NCBI RefSeq assembly: GCF_010015615.1
Contig: NW_024468941.1
Span: 384,094-448,093 of the forward strand
DNA: 64,000 bases
Direction: 5' to 3'
Origin: Cucurbitaria berberidis CBS 394.84
Taxonomy: Eukaryota; Ascomycota; Dothideomycetes; Pleosporales; Cucurbitariaceae
Of the stretch, positions 22,312 through 33,699 are shown one piece after another. The position numbers were made by a program, and so were the translations under genes. The first letter of the stretch is position 1, and every line of letters starts with the position of its first letter. The notes beneath the pieces were generated by a model, which made no database searches, was not told the origin of the DNA, and saw only the letters and a list, made by a program, of their open reading frames with translations.

Positions 22312-22981
22312 TACGCGGGCGTGTTTCCTGTCTCTCGGCAGTGCTCATGCTAGCCACTGTACATTTTGGGTATCTTTCATTTTGATCTTTCATTAAAGTG
22401 TACTATCTGCTGTATCTTTAGTCGTTTCGGAGTTTGTTTTGCTTTGCCCTTGTTATCCCCTTTGCTTGTATACTAGCTGTTTCTGTACTGTTTCGTGTAG
22501 TTGTTGTTTGTTTATTGTTTTGAATTCACTCGCTTGTTTTTCGTTCTACGTTAACGCTTATGATACCCTCTATACCCCTTTTCTTTGTGATACCCCATCT
22601 CGTTGTCCATATAAAACTTTTAAAAAAAATTGTTTATGTTTGTATGTATTAAACTATTTAGCCCTCTATAGTTTTGAAATTGTGCTTACACGTAGATCTC
22701 GCTACGTGATGTTTACCTTTGATCGTCTTATATTACCTTAACTTCCTGTGTGACTAACCCGTTAATATTACAAGAATCCCAGCATCTCGCATTAGTATTA
22801 CATGTAGGATCAATGTTCTAATGCCATGGGGTTCGATTTAGGGAGGTTGGTACCTAGGTAAGACGCTTGCCCGTTGAGGAATGGCTCCTGCCCCGCGGCC
22901 AAACATTACATCGCGAATCTTCCTACATCTCTTTCGCTTTCCCACTGTGCAGTGTTGAACGTTCAGAGCAGATACGCCGCT
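22312..22981. other. T-rich intergenic stretch
   Basis: From about 22400 to 22740 the plus strand is strongly T-rich and unlike its surroundings. It probably holds the 3' flank of the zinc-finger gene; a decayed element is possible. The promoter of the F-box gene follows. Confidence 0.45.
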
Positions 22982-24842
22982 ATGCGCGACACAACTTCCT
23001 TGAGTAGTAGTTGCATTGACAGTACGTGTAACCCGTTCGAATCAACTATGGGTGCCTGCCTACCCGTGGACGCCTCCCGACGTCATCACTGAACTAACCA
23101 ACAAAGGCAAGAGCGCGAAGTCACTAAACGACCTGCCAAACGAGATACTACTTCTGATATTCTCGCACGTCGACCCGCATCGCGAGGATCGTATCCTGGG
23201 CCATATACCAGATGACCCGTCGAATCCTCACCTTATCAACGATTTTCTCATCAACAGCAAAGGTCTTTGCAGCCTCGCATTAACCTGTAAACGATTTCTC
23301 CCTCTAGCTCAGGAGCAGCTACTGTACGCTCCTGTTATTGGAGGATGTGTTACTGTATCTCGGTCCAATCTAGCCCAGACTCGCATGATCTGTTTGTTAC
23401 GCACATTGCTGGCAAATCCTGAACGCACGCAATATGTAAAGCAGCTTCGTCTTTGTCTTCCAATGTACGAGGGAGGCGCCGGCAGGCTTGATGAAGTGGT
23501 GGAAGTGGTGGAGAATTCGGAGTCGGGGGCATCAATTACCGTCAAAAAGCAAGCGTACGAAGCGATCAAATCACTCAATCTCCCTTTGCACATGAAGGAG
23601 AGATGGCAGTTTCAAATGAGCTTGAACGTCGAGCGTGCGCTCGTTGGACTCTTTTTTGCTCTCAGGCCACAGCTCGAGAGAATGTGTATCGCGCAAAGCA
23701 CATCATCGACCCGCGTTGAGTCTACTGAGCTATACGATTACAATTACATAACGCTATACGACTACATGCGCAATCCGTTCGGCCTAGACTCCCAAGAAAA
23801 TACGGGCGTCTCTGTATCAGGTTTCGGGGGTCTCCAGGTCACCCCATCTCTCACCTACCTCAAGGTAGTCAGCCGGCTTCCTATGAAGTTGCACGGCCTT
23901 GAAGTATTCCCCAACCTGCGCACGCTGGACATGAGCACAAAGCTAGCCAATTACTCCCGCCGAACAATCCGACCCATATCGGCCCTCTACGCCTCTCCCG
24001 AAATGCGCGAAACCCTTCAAAACATCCACCACCTCCGTCTCGACTTTCAAATCAAATCTGTGGGCATCTGGGACATTGGCGCGCGCGTATGCCTAACCAG
24101 CATCCTCCAAGCCTTCCAAAGCCTACAAAGCCTAGACTGCTACGCCGAGCCCTCGGATAGCAAGAACCCCTTCCGCAGCGTCAGGGCATTCCCGCACTAC
24201 CAAGCGAACATCCAGCACTATCCAGATGCCCCGCCTCGATTGGACGTTCACGCGGAAAGCCAGGATTACTGGGACCAGCGGATCTACGACGCACGCACGG
24301 AAATCACGAATTACCAACACCTTGTCGATGCTCTTGTGCATCTTCGGCCGCAGCTGGAGACTCTGCGCTTGCCGGGTGGGTTCTGGACGCTTCCGGGCGG
24401 GATGCGCAAGCCGCTTCCGCGCTTCGATGGGTTTGCGCGGCTGAGCATGTTGAGTGTACCGCAAGCTGCTGTTCTTTCTGTCAAGCTGGATAATATGCGG
24501 TTTGCGGATGTGCATGGTGACTTTGAACTTTCGCCTGTGCGTGTTCTGCCTCTATCGCTACGGCATCTCAAGGTTTTTGACGCGGATGTTAGCTTTCTGG
24601 AGTCCGAGTGGCTTCGAGAGCTGTTTGTTCAGCAGAAGAGTTGCAATTTCTGGCCCGGGTTAGTTTGGTTGGAGATCTTGCTTGGCCCTTCGTGTAAGGA
24701 GGGAGAGGTTGAGGAGGTGATGGCGAGGAGAAGTCAACTTGACTTTTGGGCATGGGTGAAGGAAGCGACATTTGAGGTGTTTGTGGGGAGAGATTTGGAG
24801 GTACCTCAGTCTGCGTCTAGCAAGGTGCTGCTTCGGGATTAA
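22982..24842 (+). CDS. F-box protein
   Basis: Proposed exons 22982-23021 and 23107-24842, giving 591 aa. The long open frame has no in-frame ATG before the F-box. A mini-exon starting MRDTTSLSSSCIDS joins through GTACGT...CTAACCAACAAAG to KSAKSLNDLPNEILLLIFSHV in the correct phase. The F-box (~18-80) shows the LPNEILLLIFSHV opening and the SLALTCKRFLPLAQ helix. The rest has leucine-rich stretches (for example LTYLKVVSRLPMKL, LRTLDMSTKL, LRHLKVFDADVSFL), suggesting degenerate leucine-rich repeats. It probably acts as a substrate receptor of an SCF ubiquitin ligase. The target is unknown. The mini-exon start is inferred. Confidence 0.75.
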
Positions 24843-27800
24843 TAGACAAATGATAGTTGATTTGCATCGAGAAGTGATAGTGAGCTAGACGAGACACGAT
24901 TGCAAGGAGGAAATTAATACTCTATGAACACCTGCATCCACAAAATCCTGACTCTACGGGTATGAAAGCATCTATTTCTTATCGCTGATGCATGTCTCTT
25001 CTGATTTCTAAAGAGATGCAGTCTACTCACGCCACCAAGGCTCCGACTGAGATATCTCCAACTCACGCCCACCTCGCACGACGTACATACTAGTCCAACA
25101 TTCTACCACAATGTGAGTCATTGCCAGCACATATCGAGATAATAAGATAGAGAACACAGATGGACGCCTTACACGGTCACTCGTTGCTAAAAGTGCATCG
25201 AGGGAGTTTAGTACTGAGACCCAACACCAGCGGCGGCCTGAAGTGACTCGACTCAACTCGACCAAAACTGAGGCCATAGAGAAGACTATAAATATCCCCC
25301 TGCTCTCAGTCAACGTTTCAGATCCCGACAAGGCGCACGAGTCTGTCAAGAGCGGAGTCAAGGCAAAACGCATAGACCCCGCCTGCTGCAATGCAATGCC
25401 CATCTGGTTTGCTGCCACGAGACCACCGCCGCTACTGTGCACGCACGCGTCGGGGCCTGCTTGCCCCTCCCGTTCCCCCTCTGATGATGCAGACTGAGAG
25501 CCCGCCGCCGTCCGCGGTCCGGAATAAGTAAGCCCATGCGGCGGGCTGAACGGACGCTCCTACCACCTCCATGGAATCATTTTTAAGGCTTCGAGAAGCA
25601 ATATAATCGGGGACTTGGCGCGTGATTGAAACTGCGCTGTCGGTATGCCATGGCTCTACTAGCCAGCCAGCCAGCACCTGAAACCCCGTTGTCGCCACGG
25701 GATGGGCATGAAAGCGGGAAGTGTCCTGCTGGCATGCGGTCGGAGCGTCATCTGCCAATCCACGGGCACTCGAGTGCAGGATTTCTGCAAATCAAGTCAC
25801 ATACGAGTTTCTTGGGAAATTGGCTGCTCTTTTTTCTCTGCGAGTGACAAGTTGAGAAGGCCGTCGTTCGAAAAAAGCCTTGATGTTGAAAGTGAGAATA
25901 TAGCCGCCGAGTGGGTCCGAATTGGGCATCCCTCCTGCACAGCGAAAAAACGACGCCAACGCCAGACTGTGGGTCCGTAGGGCAGCCATGAGCCGCAAGC
26001 CAGGATGAATCCGTGTGGTCGGAACCCAATTAGGGTATTTTTGGGCAGCGAAGGATTGAAAGGTGCTGTGGATTCATTAGCAGATCAGCAGTGACTCACA
26101 CACATCCTGACAGGCGCGGAGAGAAATTGCGGCTAGGGGGGAATTGGCGTCAAGGTGTTAAACCTGCATAGTAGAAGTGTAATTATCTTGCGGAAAGTTT
26201 ACGCTTGGCATGGTGATAATTTTACCTGGGGAGCATTTGTTGTGGTGGATAGCGTCGGCTACTAAGTCCCACATGTTCAACCCTCGGTCAGCGAAGGCGC
26301 TAACCAAAAGTGGTTATCGACTTTGAGCCTCATCAGCCGCTGGGGGTCACTGAGATGGAGCCAGGGACGTTTGCTTTTTCACAGAGGAGAACGGCAGAAC
26401 ATAACTCGGGGAAAGGGAGACCTCAGGTGGCGTGGCTACTCCGAGCTTTTTGGTCACAACAGTAGCTATAATTGAAGCCGGGAGCTACACACAAACATAG
26501 CTCTCAGGGTAGGTATTTGTTGAGGAGTCTTCCAAGATCCGAAGAGCGGGTTACTGGACTATACGTCAGTTATGAGAGCCGCTCGAGGTGCTAGTTCCAA
26601 TAAACATGCAATAACTAAATATTGAAGATGTGATTACTTCTTCCCGACGACATGCATTCTTGTGTCATGGTGTATGCCCACTGCCCAAGTTTTCAAGTGT
26701 AACTGTCGTACAGGTTGCCGATATCGCAACCTTGATCTCCGAACGGCTTGAAGCCAAAGATCATCGTGTTTGCAGGGCGCTAATGTGCACAGGATCTTCA
26801 GCCTCGCCAATGGCTTGCTAGTCTCACTGGAATAACGAGACGTCAAGAGAAAACACAGGAACATGGAAATTATATGAGGACGACAAACCGATATTGTCCG
26901 TTGCCACCCGCTAGTCTGTCACACATGATGGAAATCCACGAATGCCATGAGGAGCAATTTCACCCACGCACCCAACATGTGCGAGAATTGCTTTCACAAC
27001 CTGGTGACTGGCGCTGGCCGATGTTTCGCAGAGGCCTGTAACTGAGTAAACTTGTTCGGGTGATGAGGCAAAGAGCAGGGCTTGTTCGTGGCTCGGCCAT
27101 GGTTTGAGACCAAGACATGAGGGTCACATCGCAGCCACGGTGCCACAGAGATCGGCCTTGGATGTGATGGTGGTGGGGCATTGGGTGTGGGCGCTCGCAC
27201 TTGTCGGGGTCAGACCACTGCGCGACTTTTGTTTTGCGAATGGAGGGCTGGCGAATGGAAAAGTCGTGAAGAAACGTGGAGCAAGTTTGGCAGTCGTGCG
27301 ACTCGATGCCTCGAGACACCAGAGGGTTATTGGGACCCGAAGGTGAAATTTATGGATCTGTAGGTTTTGGCTTCACTAGCAATTAGATGTGCGGGTCATT
27401 TGGCTCTTCTGACCAGACTTGTTGAGTGTATACGTTGCTTGATAGCTGGCGTGGCTTTCACCGGAAAAGTGGTGGGGTGGTGTGGTGTAGAGAGTGCTAA
27501 ACGAGTAAGCAACGCTTGGTGGCCCGCGTGATGGATGAATGACCTCTCGGAGACGAGGCGACATGGTTACACCAGATACAGCTGTCTTGCTGCTGTTGGA
27601 TGGCTGGTGGCTGTGGTGCGCTAGTGGGGCAGCAGGAGGTTCTGGAAGGCTGTGATTTGCGTCGTCTCCGCAAGCACTCGCCAGTCAGACCTGGAGCCGA
27701 ACAATGGAGCAGCTCTCGGTGGCAAAGGGACGGATATTTCGCGTCCTTTGCGAGATTAATGAGTCGTAGCGGACGTGAGGGTGCTGTGCTGTTCCTGCAT

Positions 27801-29077
27801 GGCAAGCGCGAACGACGTGGCCGGGCCAGAGGGAAAGGGGGATAGCTGAGGCTCGCAGTGACGTTGCGAATACGGCTCGCGAGGATAATAAAGCAAGGAG
27901 AAGCAAGGGGAGGCTAGTAGGAAAGACTGGCCTGCCATGGTTGACCACCGTGGGGACATGTACATAGCCCTAGAGTTATTAGAGTGTTGACGATGGATCA
28001 CGCCAAGAGGTGAGCGGGAAGTGGATGCGGGAAGCGTTGGGCATGGCTCAGGTTGGCATAGCGCTGGTGAAGTGCATGGTGAAAAGCGGTGAAGATGGTC
28101 GACTGGAACCGCAATTCAAAGCTACCCCATCCGAAGCCATTGAGGCCTCGCAGGCCGCGGGTTGCATGAGGGAGCCGGGGCCGTCCCGGTTTCAACTCGT
28201 TGGACCATGGCCTCTCAAACCGAGGGCCGTGGCATGTCTGACACTGGTGTTGCGCATCTGGGGCAGCCAATGGCAGGCAACGAGGTGCTATTATTGTTAT
28301 TACACAGGATGTGTGCCGGCCTCGGACAGAGGAAGAGAGGGCCAGCAGCTAGGCCACTGCCCAGGTGTAGCCTCAGAGCCTAGCAGCAGGAAGATGATTG
28401 ACGGGGGCGTCTGCATGCATGCATGCATGTATGTGTGTATGTATGGGCAGCAGGTGTGGTTGCTGCGTCACCACGTCGAATGGTGTAGGCAGAACGAGGC
28501 AGACAGACAGCCAGCCAGACAGACAGACGACAGACAGGGCAGCAAGCTGGCTATGTGGTGCGCGCCCAACGAGCCAGTAGGAGACGACGACGCAGCGCAT
28601 CAAGGGTGAATTGGCATAGAGTATAGTACGCAGGCCGCCCAGCCGTTTTGAAATTTTGCTGGCCGAGCAGACTTTGGGTGTGCAGCTCGAAGCCCGAACG
28701 CGCCTATAAGCCTGCATGCCGCCTGCTGCACCAGCACTCTCGCCCGTCATACCCATACACACACACACAGCGCAGCTCATCTACTCTCAGATCCCCCTTG
28801 GTCCTCGTCTTCTGCTCCTCTTTTCTCTCACTCCCTCCAGCTTCACCCTCACCCTCAACCCTCAAACGCGACATGCGACGGTAGCACATCGCCTTAGCCC
28901 GTGCCATGCGCACTCTACATCTGACTCTGCCCAAGCACAAGCCCAACTGATCGCCCCCGCGACGCTTTTATTATCGATAGCCGCCCGCCGCTAGATATTT
29001 TGCCGACTCCTGCCCCCCCCCAGCGCGCCCAACCAAGCCCGCCCAATTCTCACCACCAAAACTCGCTGCTGCCCGCC
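24843..29077. other. 4.2-kb intergenic stretch, no gene recognised
   Basis: Open frames are short, double-stranded shadows. Simple repeats stand at 28410-28445 (TGCA/TGTA type) and 28495-28545 (CAGA type). The last 300 bp is a CT-rich promoter and leader of the next gene. Confidence 0.5.
28410..28545. repeat. Two adjoining simple-sequence tracts
   Basis: A TGCATGCATG/TATG tract is followed 50 bp later by an imperfect CAGA/CAGC tract. They lie in non-coding DNA. Confidence 0.7.
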
Positions 29078-31528
29078 ATGGCGAGCGAAGAAGCTCCCAG
29101 CTACCACCAGCCAACCTGCGAGGACTATGACTCCGACGAGAGCGACGGCCGCGTCCTCGAGTCCTTTACCGGCCGCAAGTCGCCTGCCGCTGCCAATGTC
29201 TCCACCAAGCGCTCGCATCATTCCGATCTAGACAAGGAAAAGCCGCCTGCTCAGGAGAGGGTCCCCACCAACATTGACCTCCGCAGCGACTCTGGGTATT
29301 CTAGCTACACCGCCGCGACCGTGAGCAGCGCTGATTCGGCTCAAAGTGCCTCATCGCTATCGCGACGCAGCCCCCCAGTCGCGCCTGCCGCCACCGCACC
29401 CCTCCCTTCCCAGAGCCCAGCACAGAGGCCCAGGCGGCCTACCCTCTCGGACCAGAGACAGCAGAGCAGCACCAGCACCAGCACCAGCTCGCGCCCCAAG
29501 CCCTTGTCGCGCACCGCCTCTCAGTCCTCGAGGCGTCCGCCTGGTGCTCAGCGCCGGCCCACCCTCACCCAGGAACGCAGAGACAGCATGGAAGAGGAAT
29601 GCCAGGACCCGACTTGCACAAAGTGCGGTCCCAACGCACTTCCCCAGCGTCGTCGACCGGATCTCCCCCCCTCTCACTCTGCTCGCGACGTGTCCATGTT
29701 GCGCGGAGACCAGCGCTCCATCAACTCAGAACCCGTCGCCTACTACGCCTCGCCCCCGTCACCCACCTACGCCCGACAGTCTACCTACATGCAAGGAGCA
29801 GCTGTCGTTCAGCCTGCCCCACCACGTCGTCGCTCGTCTTCGACTGCTCGCCAACAGCGTCCCATGAGCTACAGCGGTGGTGACCCTGGCACGCAGTACT
29901 GGGTCCCAGGTATGCCTGCGCCCTACCCGAGTCCACCTCAAGAACGTGGCCCTCCCCCATCGGCCTCGGCCTATCGCAATATGCAGCCGCAATACCCCCA
30001 AGCGCCTCAGGTGCCTCCCGTGCCTTCCTACATGGTGCCACACAACCAGCCAAACGGCTACTATCCTCCACAATTCCCCTCCAACCAAACCTCTCCTCCT
30101 TACGACCTGCAGTCGAGACCAGATCTGTCCACGCGTAACTCGTCGTACTACGGAACACGCAATCAGCCGGCTCCCCTTGTTACCCAGGAACGACGCGACC
30201 CGCCCAAGTATTCAGCGAGGTATGGTAGCCAGCCTCAGAGTGCTACTACCCAGACCAAATTCCCGACCTTGCAACTCCAAGACGAAGCTTACGAGGGCTC
30301 CGAGACCGAATCCTCGTCGGGAGAAGAAGAGTACGCGCCCGATCCTCGCGATGCTCGTGCTCTCATGCCCCCGCCGAAAATCAAGCGATCTAAGAGCTCC
30401 AGCAGGGACCAACGTCCAAGCCTACGTCGTCCGAATACCACTCAAGTTGTAGATCGCCTTGAGCGTCGTTCGTCCATTGTCGTACCTGAGCGCCCCAAAG
30501 ACCGCGATCGAGCTTCGCGAACCAGCAACGCGTCCGCCCGTAGAGCCTCGGTCAGCCGGCCTCCCGGCCCAGACCGCCAGACCCAGTCATACGACACCCG
30601 CACTGCCCGTGTGGTCGTCAACAATACCAAGACCAACCGTCGTCAATCGACGCAGATCTACGACAAGATGTATGAGCAGTACTCCCAGGCCAAGCCTACC
30701 GGGGAGCGACACGCCAAAGCCAAAGCTCTGGAAGAGGAGAGCAAAGCCCTCGAGCTGGCCAACGCGAGAGCGCTCGAGGAACAATACAAGGCCGAGCAGA
30801 AACGCCAAAGACGCAACTCGCGGGTTTACTATCCACCCCCGGAGTTCGACGACGACGAAGAGGAAGAAGAGGAGGTGGAGGAGAGGCCTGCTCCCCTTCG
30901 GAATGGTCGTCGCCGGCCGACTGACGCCGATAGCCGCAAAGGCAAGGAACGCATCGTGGAGACGAAAAATAAGAGGACTGAACTGGCCGCTGAAGACTAC
31001 ATCAGCGCCCAGCGAGGCAGCCAGACTCCCTACAATGACCAGATCCACAAGGCCGCAAAGAGGGCTTCCCGGATACCGTCTGGGCCTTCGAATTCCGAGT
31101 CTTCCCGCAGCAATGGAAGTGATTTGCAAAGCCAGTCAGCCCGTACCGTCGCCACCAACAATGGCGGCAATGAGATTCGACTACGGGTGGATGCTTCTGC
31201 TCCACTCAGCTTGTCTTTCAATGGCGATATGGAAGGGCGCACTCTGCAATTCACTCCTGCTGAAAACGGCATGGCCGATATTGTCATTGGCAATGCCCGC
31301 GGCGGCGAGAGCACCTATCACACCAGTGAAAGAGGCAGCGTTATGGGTAGCAGCAGCAGGAAGGCTTTGGTCACAAGCCAAGCACGGAGAGACGCAGAAG
31401 AGATGACAGAAAGAAGCTCGCGCAGCGGACGCGGCAAGCGAGAGGGCAGAGGAGACCGAGAGATCCGAGATGACCGCGATGCTCAGCGACACGTTTTACG
31501 GTCACGACGCACCGAATATCGTAATTAA
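29078..31528 (+). CDS. Disordered Ser/Pro/Arg-rich protein
   Basis: 816 aa in a single exon. The ATG at 29078 (GCCATGGCG) is chosen because the longer open frame has no upstream ATG. The N-terminal ~380 residues are low-complexity Ser/Pro/Gln/Tyr. A CQDPTCTKCG cysteine cluster stands near residue 175. A charged helical stretch (AKAKALEEESKALELANARALEEQYKAEQKRQRR, split by polar turns) lies near 550-590 and an EEEEEVEERP acidic run near 600. The C-terminal region (~700-760) carries a short folded-looking segment (LRVDASAPLSLSFNGDMEGRTLQF). No enzyme motif, signal peptide or membrane segment. The family looks conserved but I cannot name it. A scaffold role, perhaps at the cell cortex or nucleus, is only a guess. 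Confidence 0.75.
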   Translation: MASEEAPSYHQPTCEDYDSDESDGRVLESFTGRKSPAAANVSTKRSHHSDLDKEKPPAQERVPTNIDLRSDSGYSSYTAATVSSADSAQSASSLSRRSPPVAPAATAPLPSQSPAQRPRRPTLSDQRQQSSTSTSTSSRPKPLSRTASQSSRRPPGAQRRPTLTQERRDSMEEECQDPTCTKCGPNALPQRRRPDLPPSHSARDVSMLRGDQRSINSEPVAYYASPPSPTYARQSTYMQGAAVVQPAPPRRRSSSTARQQRPMSYSGGDPGTQYWVPGMPAPYPSPPQERGPPPSASAYRNMQPQYPQAPQVPPVPSYMVPHNQPNGYYPPQFPSNQTSPPYDLQSRPDLSTRNSSYYGTRNQPAPLVTQERRDPPKYSARYGSQPQSATTQTKFPTLQLQDEAYEGSETESSSGEEEYAPDPRDARALMPPPKIKRSKSSSRDQRPSLRRPNTTQVVDRLERRSSIVVPERPKDRDRASRTSNASARRASVSRPPGPDRQTQSYDTRTARVVVNNTKTNRRQSTQIYDKMYEQYSQAKPTGERHAKAKALEEESKALELANARALEEQYKAEQKRQRRNSRVYYPPPEFDDDEEEEEEVEERPAPLRNGRRRPTDADSRKGKERIVETKNKRTELAAEDYISAQRGSQTPYNDQIHKAAKRASRIPSGPSNSESSRSNGSDLQSQSARTVATNNGGNEIRLRVDASAPLSLSFNGDMEGRTLQFTPAENGMADIVIGNARGGESTYHTSERGSVMGSSSRKALVTSQARRDAEEMTERSSRSGRGKREGRGDREIRDDRDAQRHVLRSRRTEYRN

Positions 31529-33699
31529 GGATTTCACGACCTCCACCCCTCTTGCACAGCTAGCCATGCAGCCATAGCAGATTGACATCGTCTCACCTGT
31601 TGTATTCCGGCGGATTTGCTTTCGACTATTGATCTACCGCACATATCCTTGTTCCTTTTCCTTTATACTTCCTACTTGGGCGGACTCTATTTGAACCAAA
31701 AGTTTCACACGACCGTAGCTGGTCTACATCAGCCGGGTCGTCCCTACGAAAAGTTCTGGCTCGCTTCTGTTCTGCTCCATTCTGGATGTTTTGGTACGAT
31801 TCCCCGTCCGTGTTTTCGGTTTGCTATTTGCGTTCCTTGCGACAGTGCAGGTCACATTGTTATTGTTTGCTAGACTGGAACGCTCACGCACACCACTTGC
31901 ATGTGTGGAGTTTCCACCATTATTGGATATTGGAACCAGATTGTATGGTTGGTTGGTTTCATTCGGCATTTTCAGCCTTTTTGGATGCTTCTGAGCGACG
32001 CACTTTTTTTACCTATTCGAACATCTTTATCCCTTCTTGCACTATACCTGCTCCCGGCTCATCTGGGAGGCTTCTTTCTTTTCGAATCTTTGGCGGATGT
32101 AATACCCTTTTGCTTGTTGTTGTTGATTCTTTTTGAAGGCAGATAGTGGTTGGGTTTTGGCAAAAGCAAGCGGGTTGGTTGATGTATTGGCATTTGTTGA
32201 GCGTTGGAGCGAGTTACGATGACATGATGATGGTCGATGACAGTCACGCAGCGTTGTTTAGGATAGATAGTAGCTAGGATCCAGTCGATTCACCGAGATA
32301 CCACAGCTTACAGCCCGGCCTGTCAGCATGGCGTCTTGGGTAGAGAAGACGAAAATCTCAATTCTTTTCCTGTACACAACACACAAACTTCTACATGCAC
32401 GATGATGTGATTTCCTTTCCACCTGGATCTTGCTTTTTTGCTTTTGCCTGACTGCATAGGGCGACTTGTTTCTAGTCCGAGGAGCTTATCTGCTTATGGA
32501 CCGGTCTGTCCTTCTCCGACCGCCACCCCTTCCTGCTCCGCACAACAGCTATTCGCCAGCTGAGGGGGATGACAGATGGGGATGGATGGATGGACCAGCA
32601 TGCTTTCAAGGACCGCACCCTGCAAGCCACTGTGCTGAATCACGCCTTGGACTCATTTAGATTGGTTGGGGTGCTTTCTTCGTGTGTCGGTATTCGTACT
32701 GTATGGAAAACTGTCGTGTGTATTGTACTGTATTGTATTGTATTGGGGTATGAATGAAGCCGCACTTGTGGTTCTGACGGAGTATGTAGTGCATAACTGG
32801 ATAGCTGTTTAAAGTAACTAAACACACCACGCTGGAGAGAAATATAGCAGACAACCCCCAAAATAAACAAGAGATGATGTGATGTGAGGCGAGGTGATGT
32901 GATGTGAGCAGCAAGGCAATGATAGATTTGGCAGGGTGGTCAGGAAAATCAGGCGACGGATGGCCTGGGGACGCGGACACGTGAGTGTGGTTTCGTGTAT
33001 CGATGCGTTCTCCAGCAGTGGCTAATAGAATTCTAAATACCGAACCTTTGCTTTATTATTCATCGTACGTAGAAAAGGTCTAACCCAGCTGGACGGAGAA
33101 TGGTGCTATGCCAATGGTATCTTGTGATTTCATTCAAAGATGGGATATTGTTTGTGGATTTGATAGGCAAACACACGATCTTCATGCGCAGCGTTTTTAG
33201 ATCCAATGTTCTTTTAATGGCAATCTCATTATTATTAGAGCGAAACGACGGAACTTTATTCGTTGATAATGTCGAGTGAGTAAGATTGTGGTGAGATGCT
33301 GACGCGGAGAGGGATTAATTGACTCGAGGCATTTGAGGTCTGTTGTTAGTGACGTCATGGCCCCCTGCTTTCTGTTCATGCACATATCGAACCGCCGAGG
33401 TCTTAAGAGGATTTTCAAAGCGCCTACGCCCTAGTTGAGGTCTCTTTGACTACTAACAACAACGCGATTTCCGCTGCTCTTTTTCATGGGTGTATATGTG
33501 AATTCTATCAAATCATTGCTTAACGCATCTCGAATGATGGAGCTGTCATAGTACGAGGAAAGATAAACTGGACTTTTAAACGTTGCAGTATGTAACTATC
33601 TAGTCTAAGAATAGGAGCTATATCCCACCCAAACGCCACAAATTCCACGTAAAAACGATACATATGTAACAGGTAACACCGGAATCTAAAAAATCCCTA
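31529..33699. other. Intergenic, left flank of the NRPS cluster
   Basis: Contains the 3' flank of the disordered-protein gene, simple tracts (TATTG at ~32725-32750, GATGTGATGTGAG at ~32875-32910) and repeat copy 4 at 33402-33439. No gene recognised. Confidence 0.5.
33402..33439 (+). repeat. Dispersed repeat, copy 4 (short form)
   Basis: A 37-bp run beginning CTTAAGAGGATTTTCAAAGC is identical to 4403-4439 and then diverges. It lies just beyond the 3' end of the NRPS gene, at the cluster's left edge. Confidence 0.8.

Noticed and set aside
28010..28609. 199-aa frame in the 24.8-29 kb gap
   Set aside because: Its C-terminal third is encoded by simple CAGA and TGCA repeats, and the rest is low-complexity without motifs.
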